Assembly: GCF_042675965.1 (NCBI RefSeq)
Contig: NZ_JBHTKJ010000007.1
Coordinates: forward strand, 62,001 to 126,000
DNA: 64,000 nt
Direction: 5' to 3'
Origin: Virgibacillus_R byunsanensis
Lineage (GTDB): Bacteria; Bacillota; Bacilli; Bacillales; Amphibacillaceae
The position numbers and the translations under genes were made by a program. Below, one piece after another: positions 52,154 to 59,960 of the stretch (the first letter of the stretch is position 1; every line of letters starts with the position of its first letter). The notes under the pieces were generated by a model. That model was given only the letters and a program-made list of their open reading frames with translations. It did not search any database and was not told where the DNA came from.

Positions 52154-53119
52154 ATGAACATTCGAAAACGGCCAAAACCAATCACTCTAGCAAAGATTAA
52201 AGCAGCTAATCGCAGGATCTCACCGCATTTCAAACGTAGGAATGATCTGAAAAAGGAGGAAGAGAATCGAAAGAAAGGATATCTCGGCGAATTACAAGTA
52301 GATCGATATGTAAATAATTACTTCGCTCCAACATACACAGTACTCGAAGACTTATGCTGGAAAGTAAACGAGTTCACCACCTGTCAGATAGACACCACCA
52401 TCACCACACCTCATGCTTTATTTTTCCTGGAAGTTAAAAACTACACTGGTACGGTCACATTTGATACCAACTTCAATCAACTTATCCGCTCAGACGGTTC
52501 GAAGGAAATCGGCTACCGCTACCCCATTACACAAGCAGAAAACCAGAAATTCAACCTTCATAACCACCTTGTTCATAACGGCTATCACAACATACCCATA
52601 TACTACTTTGTTGTCTTCAGCGATCCAAGCACCATCATAAAAGTAATAGGCGATCCTGAAAAGATTACTGACCTTGTTATGCATGCCGAGAGTATGCCAC
52701 AAAAGCTAATGGCAATAGAGGAGAAAATTAAGCTGCAAGGCAATAATAGAATACCTCACCAGCAGATCGGGCAAGCGCTATTAAGAAAAAGTGTAGAATT
52801 TGATTTTGACGTGTTAGGTGAGTATGGTGTGAGTTCGCATGACATCTTAACAGGTGTATCATGCCCAGCGTGTGGAACACTTGGGATGGAACGTATTTAT
52901 GGAAGATGGGAATGTAAGCGATGTAACCATCAATCAAAGAATGCTCACCTATATGCAATTGAAGACTACCTGCTATTAGTTAGGCCATGGATCACAAATA
53001 AAGAATTCATGAAATTCACACACATTACATCCCGCTACATAGCAACCAGACTACTTCAATCAAGCGGCCTCTATTATGATAAGAAACACAACAGATGGAT
53101 AAAAGATAAAAGAAGGTAG
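52154..53119 (+). CDS. NERD-domain protein with zinc ribbon, paralogue 2
   Basis: 321 residues, colinear with the protein at 39501. The NERD core is YLGELQVDRYVNNYFAPTYT, CQIDTTITTPHALFFLEVKN and YTGTVTFDTNFNQLIRSDGS; the zinc ribbon is CPACGTLGMERIYGRWECKR; the C-terminus is RWIKDKRR. AAAAGGAG precedes the ATG. It lies between two oppositely oriented class II arrays, and its TAG stop overlaps a hairpin A. Shared flanks and tails suggest that gene and array travel together. No known function can be assigned. Confidence 0.8.
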   Translation: MNIRKRPKPITLAKIKAANRRISPHFKRRNDLKKEEENRKKGYLGELQVDRYVNNYFAPTYTVLEDLCWKVNEFTTCQIDTTITTPHALFFLEVKNYTGTVTFDTNFNQLIRSDGSKEIGYRYPITQAENQKFNLHNHLVHNGYHNIPIYYFVVFSDPSTIIKVIGDPEKITDLVMHAESMPQKLMAIEEKIKLQGNNRIPHQQIGQALLRKSVEFDFDVLGEYGVSSHDILTGVSCPACGTLGMERIYGRWECKRCNHQSKNAHLYAIEDYLLLVRPWITNKEFMKFTHITSRYIATRLLQSSGLYYDKKHNRWIKDKRR

Positions 53120-53600
53120 ATTTTCTGCCTCCGCAGAAAATCATTGATCTATTTAATGATAAACATGCAGTACCCTGGAAAGTAGCGCGCACCGGCTTAA
53201 AAGTCACTCGGCATCTGGGGAAAGTGGCGCACCCCAGTATGAAAGTCACTCGGCATCTGGGGAAAGTGGCGCACCCCAGTATGAAAGTCACTCGGCATCA
53301 GGGGAAAGTGGCGCACCCCAGTATGAAAGTCACTCGGCATCAGGGGAAAGTAGCGCACCTGAGCAAGAAAGTCACTCGGCATCTGAGGAAAGAGGCGCAC
53401 CCCGGCTCAAAAGTCACTCGCCATCGGGGGAAAGTAGCGCGCACCGGCTTAAAAGTCACTCGCCATCGGGGGAAAGTGGCGCGCACCGGCTTAAAAGTCA
53501 CTCGGTATCTGGGGGAAGTAGCGCACCCCGGCTAAAAAGTCACTCGGCATCCGGGGAAAGAGGCGCACCCCAGTAAGAAAGTCGCTCGGCATCTAAGAAA
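53119..53600. repeat. Large 42-bp periodic array behind NERD paralogue 2 (class II)
   Basis: Hairpin A GATTTTCTGC-CTCC-GCAGAAAATC at 53119-53142 is followed by about ten 42-bp units from 53178. Each is made of a GAAAGTGGCGCACCCCAG half and a GAAAGTCACTCGGCATC half (CTCGGCATC at 53207, 53249 and so on). Halves vary slightly and in a shuffled way (GCACC or GCGCACC; ATGAAA or TTAAAA), as expected of a minisatellite. No spacer-like unique sequence is present, so it is not CRISPR. Confidence 0.9.
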
Positions 53601-53604
53601 AACG

Positions 53605-53740
53605 AATTCGGCAGAGAGGAAGGTGGGATCGCACTTATAATTATACGCAATTCCACAAATGTGGCTACTAAGTATGACTAGAAGCTGTGGAAGATGTCTA
53701 TCTTTTTGATATAGGCATCTTTTCTGTTTTTCTAGTGATG
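53605..53740 (+). pseudogene. Decayed duplicate of the aldehyde dehydrogenase 3' end and terminator
   Basis: ATTCGGCAGAGAGGAAGG.., TATAATTATACGCA.., AATGTGGCTACTAAGTATGA and the terminator-like TATAGGCATCTTTTCTG align with 51697-51830 at about 80% identity. The piece is a direct repeat of the operon end, so the NERD gene with its arrays is bracketed by two copies. Confidence 0.75.
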
Positions 53741-53819
53741 GGGTGGTGTGCACTAAAGTAAAAAAGCTTACTAAATTAATTGATTTAGTAAGCGAAAATC
53801 AAATATATATATGTTGCTC

Positions 53820-54155
53820 TTATCGTATAAAGCCTCTCAACTCATTCTCATTTTCTTTACTAGTTTTCTTTTTAGATCTTTTTTGTTTCCTCTTTTTCTT
53901 CACATTCTCGGTCTTAAGAGGTGCACTGCTTTCAATGCTCTTCTCCTTTGCTTTACGTCTAAATAATCTGAAAAACCATCCTAAAAACTTAAATGGTAGT
54001 TTTATAATCCAGAGTATGCTAACTAAACACCATAAAATAATTGCGAGTATATCAGATACAAAACTCCAAATTATTAATAGAACACCCTTAAGATATAACC
54101 AGATAAAACTTAAAAAACCTAATACGAGCAAAATTCCAACTAGAGCTTCTAACAT
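53820..54155 (-). CDS. Small membrane protein with basic tail, unknown
   Basis: 111 residues. The N-terminal half is hydrophobic with two to three membrane segments (LVGILLVLGFLSFIWLYLKG; SDILAIILWCLVSILWIIKL). The C-terminal half is very rich in lysine and arginine (FRRKAKEKS, KKKRKQKRSKKKTSKEN). GGGGAGAGGG stands before the ATG. The codon pattern looks genuine, but I know no family for it. It is probably anchored with the basic tail inside, perhaps touching nucleic acid or phospholipid. Confidence 0.55.
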   Translation of the reverse strand: MLEALVGILLVLGFLSFIWLYLKGVLLIIWSFVSDILAIILWCLVSILWIIKLPFKFLGWFFRLFRRKAKEKSIESSAPLKTENVKKKRKQKRSKKKTSKENENELRGFIR

Positions 54156-54549
54156 TTGTCCCTCTCCCCTATTTAATAATATGTAATGTTTCGTTTAGAC
54201 AAATACTGTGATTCTTAGCTGGAATGCATTCATGAGATGTATAGTTAATATTTATCTAGTTTTTAGGTAATCTTTTTGTCGAATAGTGACTATTGTATCA
54301 CTTTATTTCCAAAATGTGTAATGTATTTATTCTGGGTTGATTAGTGCTATGTAGCTAATGGTGTTTTTATATATCCGAATCAAGTGGTTCTGATTCAATA
54401 TTTGGGTTTACCAGACCCATGCACTAACATCCCCAATAAAATTGGATAATATTAACGTTTCTCTATTCCCTGGATTGAAATACTAGTACATACTCTGTAA
54501 CCTTATTTCATACCATTTATATAGACATGTTATTAGTCTACCTAATATA
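54156..54549. other. Gap without recognised gene
   Basis: AT-rich sequence between the basic membrane protein and the cpsB remnant. I see no gene. The upstream part of a capsule gene set (chain-length regulator or kinase) would be expected before cpsB but is not here. Confidence 0.5.
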
Positions 54550-55287
54550 GGGGTGTTGTGGATGACGGTTCTCAGACGCTAACGGAGAGCTTAGCGATAG
54601 AACGAACTGCTGCAGAAAAGGGGATTCATAAAATTATTGCGACGCCGCATCATAATAATGGTGTGTATATAGATAAGGGTTCGAACATCTTAGGGTTGGT
54701 GGGATATCTTAATGTTAAGTTACAAGAGGAGGGTATTCCAATTGAAATATTACCGGGGCAGGAAACTCGTATATACGGAGGTTTTCTGGAAGGGTTAACA
54801 GATGGGAGTGTACTTCCTTTAAACATAGATAGTGGGTATGTTTTTATCGAATTACCAACCAGTCATGTGCCACAATATGCGATACAGCTACTATTTGATA
54901 TTCAAATTCAAGGATACAAGCCGATTATCGTGCATCCGGAGCGGAATCAAGAGATAATGGAGAATCCGAATAAACTATATCTTATGGTGAAAAATGGTGC
55001 TTTAACTTAGGTGACCGTATCTAGACTTGTTGGGCATGCAGGTACGAAAGTTATCTTATCAGTTGTTAGATGCTAATCTTATTCATTTTGTAGCGTCTGG
55101 TGCACATACTCTAAAAAAAGGTGGACTTTTCCTGCGTGAAGCTTATAGAGAGATTGAAAAGCATTCCGGTCATGAGATAGCATGCCAACTCATGGAAAAC
55201 AGTGAAGCGCTTCTAACTGGTCAACCAATTAGCAAAGAAATGCCAGAGAGAATTAAAGTGAAAAAATTATGGAGCATTGTGCTTTGA
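54550..55287 (+). pseudogene. CpsB/YwqE-type tyrosine phosphatase (PHP fold), broken
   Basis: The sequence starts inside the gene at GVVDDGSQTLTESLAIERTA, without the usual N-terminal DIHCH metal motif. ATPHHNNGVYIDKG, ILPGQETRIYGGFLEGLTDG, and PIIVHPERNQEIMENPNK follow. A stop at about 55008 and a frame change lead to YQLLDANLIHFVASGAHT and the normal C-terminus ISKEMPERIKVKKLW. The family dephosphorylates capsule tyrosine kinases. This copy cannot work. Confidence 0.8.
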
Positions 55288-55301
55288 ATGTCTAGAAGGT
55301 A

Positions 55302-55545
55302 GATTTTCTGCCTTCGCAGAAAATCATTCATCTAATAATGATAAACAGACAGTGCCAAAAGTAGCACGCCACGGCAAGGAAGTCGCTCAGGGTCAGTCGA
55401 AAGTGGCGCGCTCCATCAAGAAAATCGCTCAGCGCCAGCGGGAAGTAGCGCGCCTCGGCAAGGAAGTCACTCCGCACCAGTAAAAAGTAGCGCGCCTCAG
55501 CAATAAATTCACTCAACATCAATAAAAAGTAGCGCACCCACTCCA
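55302..55545. repeat. Periodic array with hairpin A (class II)
   Basis: Hairpin A GATTTTCTGC-CTTC-GCAGAAAATC at 55302-55325, again preceded by AGAAGGTA. Then 42-bp units with AAGTAGCGCGCC and AAGTCACTC-like halves occur (GTAGC at 55361, GTGGC at 55403). Same class as the 53-kb array but more degenerate. It is followed by hairpin B at 55608. Confidence 0.8.
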
Positions 55546-55607
55546 CCCCACCCCAAGCACAAAACTCGCACAACTCATAAATTCAGAAATCCATAACACA
55601 AACAAAA

Positions 55608-55633
55608 GAACTCCAGCCCCCGCTGGAGTTCCT
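55608..55633 (-). terminator. Hairpin B copy 3, terminator of the NlpC/P60 gene
   Basis: GAACTCCAGC-CCCC-GCTGGAGTTC, followed on the minus strand by TTTTGTTTG. It serves the endopeptidase gene that ends at 55646. Confidence 0.8.
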
Positions 55634-55645
55634 CCTCATGATCCA

Positions 55646-56695
55646 CTAGTAAAATCGCTTAAACCCATCAAAATGCTTCTTCCAATATGAGTTACTTAAA
55701 CTAGTAATCTGCACGCCACTTGAGCTGGAGTGGATAAACTCGTTATTTCCTAGATAGATTCCCATGTGGGAGATTCCTGCTTTGTAGGTGTTCTCGAAGA
55801 ATACGAGGTCGCCTACTTGTGGTTTGTTTACATAGTGTGAACGGTCGTAGTAGCCTGTGCTGCTTAGACGTTTAATGTCCTTACCTGCTTGTTTGTACGT
55901 GTAAAAGATAAAGCCACTGCAGTCGAATCCGTTTGGTGTTGTGCCGCCCCATGCGTAGACTGTACCGTTCACGCTTTTGGCAACGTTGATTAACTTCGAA
56001 ACATTATAGTCGACGTCAGCTGATGGCTTTTCGCTTGTGCTATCTGAACTAGAACTAGAATCTGATCCAGCAGTCCCGCCAATGTTTAACTTCTGTCCGA
56101 TTAATATCAGGTCTGAGCTCAAGTTATTCCACTTCTTCAGGTTAGCGACTGAAACACTTTTACGAGATGCGATCGCTGATAGGGTGTCACCTGATTTAAC
56201 GGTATATACACTTGATGAGCCTACTTGCTGATCGTTTGAATCTGTATTCGATGAACTCCCAGAACTAGAACTTCCAGGTCCAGCTGACTTCGATACGATA
56301 AACTCATTCCCTGGAAAAATCAGTGTAGAGTCTAACTTATTCCATTTCATTAAATCTGATAGAGATACTTTATAGTTGGAGGCGATGGCGCTTAATGTGT
56401 CACCACGCTTTACGGTATATGTAGTGTTGTTAGTAGTTTGATTGTTAGATTGTGTAGTAGATTTGGTTGTTTGTTGTTTATCTGTTTCTAAGACTTGGTT
56501 TGGGAAGATAATATCACTAGTTAGGCTGTTCCATGATTTTAATTGCGAAACGCTAGTATTATGCTTTTGTGCTATTAACCATAGTGAATCCCCACTCTTT
56601 ACCTGATAAGATGCTGCTTCTGCGTCTGCTGCAAAAAATGCTGAGGCAATTACTGTGCTGGCTGTCACTGACATGACTATTTTCTTGTTGTTCAA
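55646..56695 (-). CDS. Secreted LysM-NlpC/P60 peptidoglycan endopeptidase
   Basis: 349 residues from TTG 56695. A signal peptide ends near AEAAS (residue 28). Three LysM domains follow (SYQVKSGDSLWLIAQKHNTS; TYTVKRGDTLSAIASNYKVS; VYTVKSGDTLSAIASRKSVS) with Ser/Gly-rich linkers, and a C-terminal NlpC/P60 domain with Cys in NGFDCSGFIFYTYKQAG and His in GISHMGIYLGNNEFIH. It resembles B. subtilis LytE/CwlS, D,L-endopeptidases that cut the stem peptide during growth or cell separation. It binds wall glycan through LysM. Monocistronic, ended by hairpin B. Confidence 0.9.
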   Translation of the reverse strand: MNNKKIVMSVTASTVIASAFFAADAEAASYQVKSGDSLWLIAQKHNTSVSQLKSWNSLTSDIIFPNQVLETDKQQTTKSTTQSNNQTTNNTTYTVKRGDTLSAIASNYKVSLSDLMKWNKLDSTLIFPGNEFIVSKSAGPGSSSSGSSSNTDSNDQQVGSSSVYTVKSGDTLSAIASRKSVSVANLKKWNNLSSDLILIGQKLNIGGTAGSDSSSSSDSTSEKPSADVDYNVSKLINVAKSVNGTVYAWGGTTPNGFDCSGFIFYTYKQAGKDIKRLSSTGYYDRSHYVNKPQVGDLVFFENTYKAGISHMGIYLGNNEFIHSSSSGVQITSLSNSYWKKHFDGFKRFY

Positions 56696-57481
56696 TTAGA
56701 TAAGTCTCCCTTCATAATCCCCTGTATTCTATCCGTGAAGTAAACGGAAAGTAGTATAATTATAACTATTTATGTCGAACTATAATAGATTGATATAACA
56801 TATTTAATATATTTGTAATAAAATTTAGTGAATTTATAGTCTATAGCTAATGTGACAAAACTAACATCCAACTGATCTTAGATATAGTATACTTACCATG
56901 AATGTGATAGTAAGAAAAATATTATTTCGGGAATCAAAGTTTCTGCTTGTAATAACTTGTCGAATTCTGATAGAGTGAAAATAGTAACATTATTCGAAAA
57001 AATTATCTATTATCACATAGGGATGCTACTTCTTGATAGATATATTATTCATATTTCTCTAGAGTACATAATACAACTAGCATGCACTTGAAGATTATAC
57101 GAATGTTGCTTGAGAAGGTTGTACATTTTATTGCATAGCCTATATTGTATGATATTTATGAGAATTGGTTTACGACTCCTAAACACTTCAATGGAGGAAA
57201 TCGATCATGCTGTAGGTAACACAGCCTAAGAAGATAGGATTCATTAGTGTGATGCCTGTGTTTTACTATTCTATTAATCTATAATCTGTACGTATGACAA
57301 AAAATAACTGAAGATTCTACAATTTTACCTAATAGATTTAAAAAGGCTTGCACACCTAGGTACTCCTATTCGTGTTGATGGTGTAATTTTTTTACATCTT
57401 AATTATTTTGGGGTGGATTAGGGAACTCTATAAAGACGAGGTGTATTTACTAAACCATCAATCTAGGAAGGGGATGGGAAT
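56696..57481. other. Long intergenic region without recognised gene
   Basis: 786 bp of AT-rich sequence between divergent genes. It must hold the promoters of the endopeptidase gene and of the response regulator. A 23-codon frame near 57159 (MRIGLRLLNTSMEEIDHA..) has no ribosome site and is not called. No RNA motif was recognised. Confidence 0.5.
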
Positions 57482-58138
57482 ATGATAAACGTAATGCTAG
57501 TAGAAGATCAACGATTGTTTCGTGAAGGCGTCGAAGCGTTAATTAACAAAACTGATGATATACAAGTGATCGGGATGGCAGAAAATGGGGAAACGGCTAT
57601 CGAGCTAGTTGAAAGAAAAGTACCAGATGTTATTCTCATGGATATTCATATGCCTAACTTAGATGGTATAAAAACAACATCATATCTAAAAGAAAAATAT
57701 CCCAATATAAAAATTGTTATGTTAACAACAGAAGCCGATGAGGACAACGTGATTCGGGGTATTAGTGTCGGAGCAGATGGATTTTTGTTAAAAGGTCTTT
57801 ACTCAGATAATTTGATTCGGTCGATTCGCGATGCACAACGGGGGCAGATTGTATTCTCAGGTGAAGTTGCTAAAATCCTTGCTTATAAAATAAGAGAATT
57901 GACGATGAGTGAGAAGCAGATTTTAGCAAAACGTATAGAAAATAAAGGTTTTTCATTTACAAATAGAGAATTAGACATCGCTTATCTGATTATGGAAGGG
58001 AATACGAATAAAAGTATTGCACAAAAGCTTTTTCTAGGTGAGGGAACTGTGAAAAATTATATAAGCGAGCTATACCATAAGCTAGAATTAGGGAATCGAA
58101 AAGAAGCAGAAAATTACTTTCAAAAATTATTGAAATAA
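57482..58138 (+). CDS. NarL/LuxR-family response regulator
   Basis: 218 residues. The receiver domain is complete: acidic pair in MLVEDQRLFREGVEAL, phospho-Asp in VILMDIHMPNLDGI, Thr in MLTTEAD and Lys in GFLLKG. The C-terminal LuxR HTH is FTNRELDIAYLIMEGNTNKS then VKNYISELYHKLEL. No histidine kinase is adjacent, so it is an orphan regulator here. GGAAGGGGATGGG precedes the ATG. It is followed by a related gene with a degenerate receiver. Confidence 0.85.
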   Translation: MINVMLVEDQRLFREGVEALINKTDDIQVIGMAENGETAIELVERKVPDVILMDIHMPNLDGIKTTSYLKEKYPNIKIVMLTTEADEDNVIRGISVGADGFLLKGLYSDNLIRSIRDAQRGQIVFSGEVAKILAYKIRELTMSEKQILAKRIENKGFSFTNRELDIAYLIMEGNTNKSIAQKLFLGEGTVKNYISELYHKLELGNRKEAENYFQKLLK

Positions 58139-58289
58139 CAAAATAACTTAATCATAAAAATGACTTTAGTTTCCAAAAGTCACTAAAATTCATGACTAGC
58201 ACTTTAGTAGTATTAGATTGAATATCTGCGAAAAGTTCGACGAAATTCACATACTTCGCATAAAAATTTAATACAGGCAGGTTTTGTAT

Positions 58290-58943
58290 ATGGTGGAAAT
58301 TTGTATGATAGGTAATAATAAAATGACATGGCGAGCTATGATTGATAATCAATCAGATATGAAATGTTTAGGGGAGTTTTCGTATACGAACAATTTAGCG
58401 AAAATCATTATGGTAACAGATCCCAACCTCTTAATTTTTGATATTGATGGTATACATAAGGCCGAATTGTTAGATGAATTTAATCAGTTAAAAAGAGTAA
58501 ACCCTAACATAAAGGTAGTTGTTTTTGCCAGTTCAATGGAGGAAATGGATTTACTAAAATTCATAGAAGCCGGGGTTGATAGTTTTATTTTAAAAAAGAA
58601 CAGCTTTGAACAATCTCTACCAGGTGTGATTCGATCCATAATGAATAATCAATTTATATTGCCGTATGAAATCACTCATTCCTTGATGTCAAGAATCATA
58701 GAGTTACAGATGACAAACAAAGATCTGTTTGTTCAAAAACTCTTTAAAAACAGCATTTTTCTAACAAGACGTGAAACTGATGTCGCTTATTTTATGAAGC
58801 AAGGTCTTAAAAATGGCGATATTGCCGATAGACTTCAAATAAATAAAAATACGGTGAAGGTCCATGTTAGCCATATATACAGCAAATTAAAAAACAAAAA
58901 GCGTAATGAAGTTGTTACATATTTTCAAGAAATGTTTTGTTAG
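58290..58943 (+). CDS. LuxR-family regulator with degenerate receiver domain
   Basis: About 217 residues, paralogous to the preceding gene. The receiver keeps an Asp (LLIFDIDGIHKAE), Ser (VVFASSMEE) and Lys (SFILKKN), but the N-terminal acidic pair that binds Mg2+ is gone (VEICMIGNNKMTWRAM). Phosphorylation is thus doubtful. The HTH is normal (LTRRETDVAYFMKQGLKNGD, INKNTVKVHVSHIYSKLK). The start is uncertain; ATG 58290 has only a weak ribosome site. It may act without phosphorylation or by dimerising with its neighbour. Confidence 0.7.
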   Translation: MVEICMIGNNKMTWRAMIDNQSDMKCLGEFSYTNNLAKIIMVTDPNLLIFDIDGIHKAELLDEFNQLKRVNPNIKVVVFASSMEEMDLLKFIEAGVDSFILKKNSFEQSLPGVIRSIMNNQFILPYEITHSLMSRIIELQMTNKDLFVQKLFKNSIFLTRRETDVAYFMKQGLKNGDIADRLQINKNTVKVHVSHIYSKLKNKKRNEVVTYFQEMFC

Positions 58944-59112
58944 GGACACATATAGTTTTTCACTTAAGTAGTGACACACACCTAATAAAAATAAGAAGGA
59001 GCAATTCAGAAACTAGGTGAATAGATTTTAAGGTTTATAATATATGCTTTTTGCTATTAGTAATGTGAATGTATTTCGCAAGTGAAAAGTGAGCCATTTC
59101 GCAATTTAATTT

Positions 59113-59169
59113 GGAAAAGGGGTCAGACCCTCCGGAAAGACAAAGTGTTGATTTACCCGTGGTGGAAGG
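59113..59169. repeat. REP-like sequence, copy 2
   Basis: 57 bp identical to 5704-5760 except one base. It lies at the head of a patch of mobile-element debris (59.1-59.7 kb). Confidence 0.65.
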
Positions 59170-59331
59170 GCTGTCCTTACGCTTCTGCTCTATAAACCAG
59201 TCTGGTACTACTTCCTTCACCCCTGCACTATACGAAGACTTCTGAGTCCGGCGAAACGCCACTTCATCTGCTTGCACTTCCTCAACACTGGAAATCTCCT
59301 TCTTCACCCATGCTTGCAGGATTCCCTTCAC
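59165..59331 (-). pseudogene. DnaD-like C-terminal fragment
   Basis: It reads GILQAWVKKEISSVEEVQAD then EVAFRRTQKSSYSAGVKEVV and PDWFIEQKRKDSPS. This is the part of the DnaD C-terminal tail missing or altered in the pseudogene at 10.4 kb. Both ends are truncated. Confidence 0.65.
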
Positions 59332-59340
59332 ATAACCCCA

Positions 59341-59387
59341 GTATACTAGTTAAAGGAATTTCTAATGCAGAAGGAATATAGATATGC
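59341..59387 (-). repeat. 47-bp inverted copy of the comM pseudogene segment
   Basis: Bases 59341-59387 are the exact reverse complement of 6270-6316 inside the comM remnant. 47 matching bases with no mismatch at a 53-kb distance indicate a recent copy. Confidence 0.85.
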
Positions 59388-59460
59388 TGGTAAAGCAAGA
59401 GCAAGTGAAGGTACAGAGCGGGTTGCGCGATCAGGTTGCTGAACGGGATGAGGTGGCAAA
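59388..59460 (+). pseudogene. DnaD-like tail fragment, opposite orientation
   Basis: KQEQVKVQSGLRDQVAERDE corresponds to KQEQLKVLKGLRDPAAEWDE at 10565-10635. It is on the strand opposite to the neighbouring DnaD fragment, so the gene was split and partly inverted around the comM piece. The frame continues to 59623 (KGKEEKGGLLLHCTRG), which I do not recognise. Confidence 0.55.
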
Positions 59461-59740
59461 GTTGAAGAAAATTCGAGCAAACTATTCAGAAACACGACAA
59501 AATATAGAACAAATCCAAATAGACGGGAAAGGCAAGGAAGAAAAGGGGGGTCTATTATTACATTGTACCCGAGGAAGAGCGGACAAAGCAATCGGAGACG
59601 CTAAAGAAGCACTTGAATATTGAGTAGTGGGACCTGGGGACAAAACCCCTCGAAAAAAAACAAAAAATAATAATGGGACATAGGGTACAGTTCACAGACA
59701 CTGCGTCCAGGTCGTAACTACATAGCATGGTGAGCGGTTG

Positions 59741-59767
59741 ACCATCTCTCCTGAAAAGGGAGGTGGT
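59741..59767 (+). promoter_or_regulatory. Hairpin sequestering the ribosome site of the small toxin
   Basis: ACCATCTCTC (59741-59750) can pair with GGGAGGTGGT (59758-59767), about 10 pairs with two wobbles. The second arm is the Shine-Dalgarno of the gene at 59771. Such self-masking leaders are typical of type I toxins. Confidence 0.6.
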
Positions 59768-59770
59768 AGA

Positions 59771-59872
59771 ATGATGACATATGAAACATTAAGCTTAGCA
59801 GCTCAATTTTGTTTAACATTATTAGCTGCACTTATACTCGTTGTAACTATTGTCGTCTTCCTAAACAAATAG
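59771..59872 (+). CDS. Putative holin-like small hydrophobic toxin
   Basis: 33 residues (MMTYETLSLAAQFCLTLLAA then LILVVTIVVFLNK), a single membrane helix with a short basic end. It matches the numerous 30-35-residue 'putative holin-like toxin' peptides of Bacillales, which start MMTxYExLSL. A very strong site GGGAGGTGG precedes the ATG by 4 bases but lies in a hairpin. Such peptides permeabilise the membrane when overproduced and are normally held by antisense RNA. An antitoxin RNA would lie on the minus strand, but I cannot define it. Confidence 0.65.
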   Translation: MMTYETLSLAAQFCLTLLAALILVVTIVVFLNK

Positions 59873-59960
59873 AGATAACCGTCCCAAGATACAAAGATAC
59901 AGGGAACAGCCCCTCCCTGTGGATAATTCAAAGTACTACTAATATTATTCAATAACTTGA

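Noticed and set aside
53197..53535. Repetitive open frames on both strands over the 53-kb array
   Set aside because: Same reason: a 42-bp minisatellite, lacking start signals and conserved products.
53119..53600. CRISPR array
   Set aside because: Units are contiguous 42-bp repeats of two related halves with no unique spacers and no cas genes nearby.
57159..57230. 23-codon peptide gene in the long intergenic gap
   Set aside because: No ribosome site and no similarity to known peptides.
59384..59623. 79-residue gene on the plus strand
   Set aside because: Its start is a DnaD tail fragment joined to unrelated sequence in a debris patch; no ribosome site.
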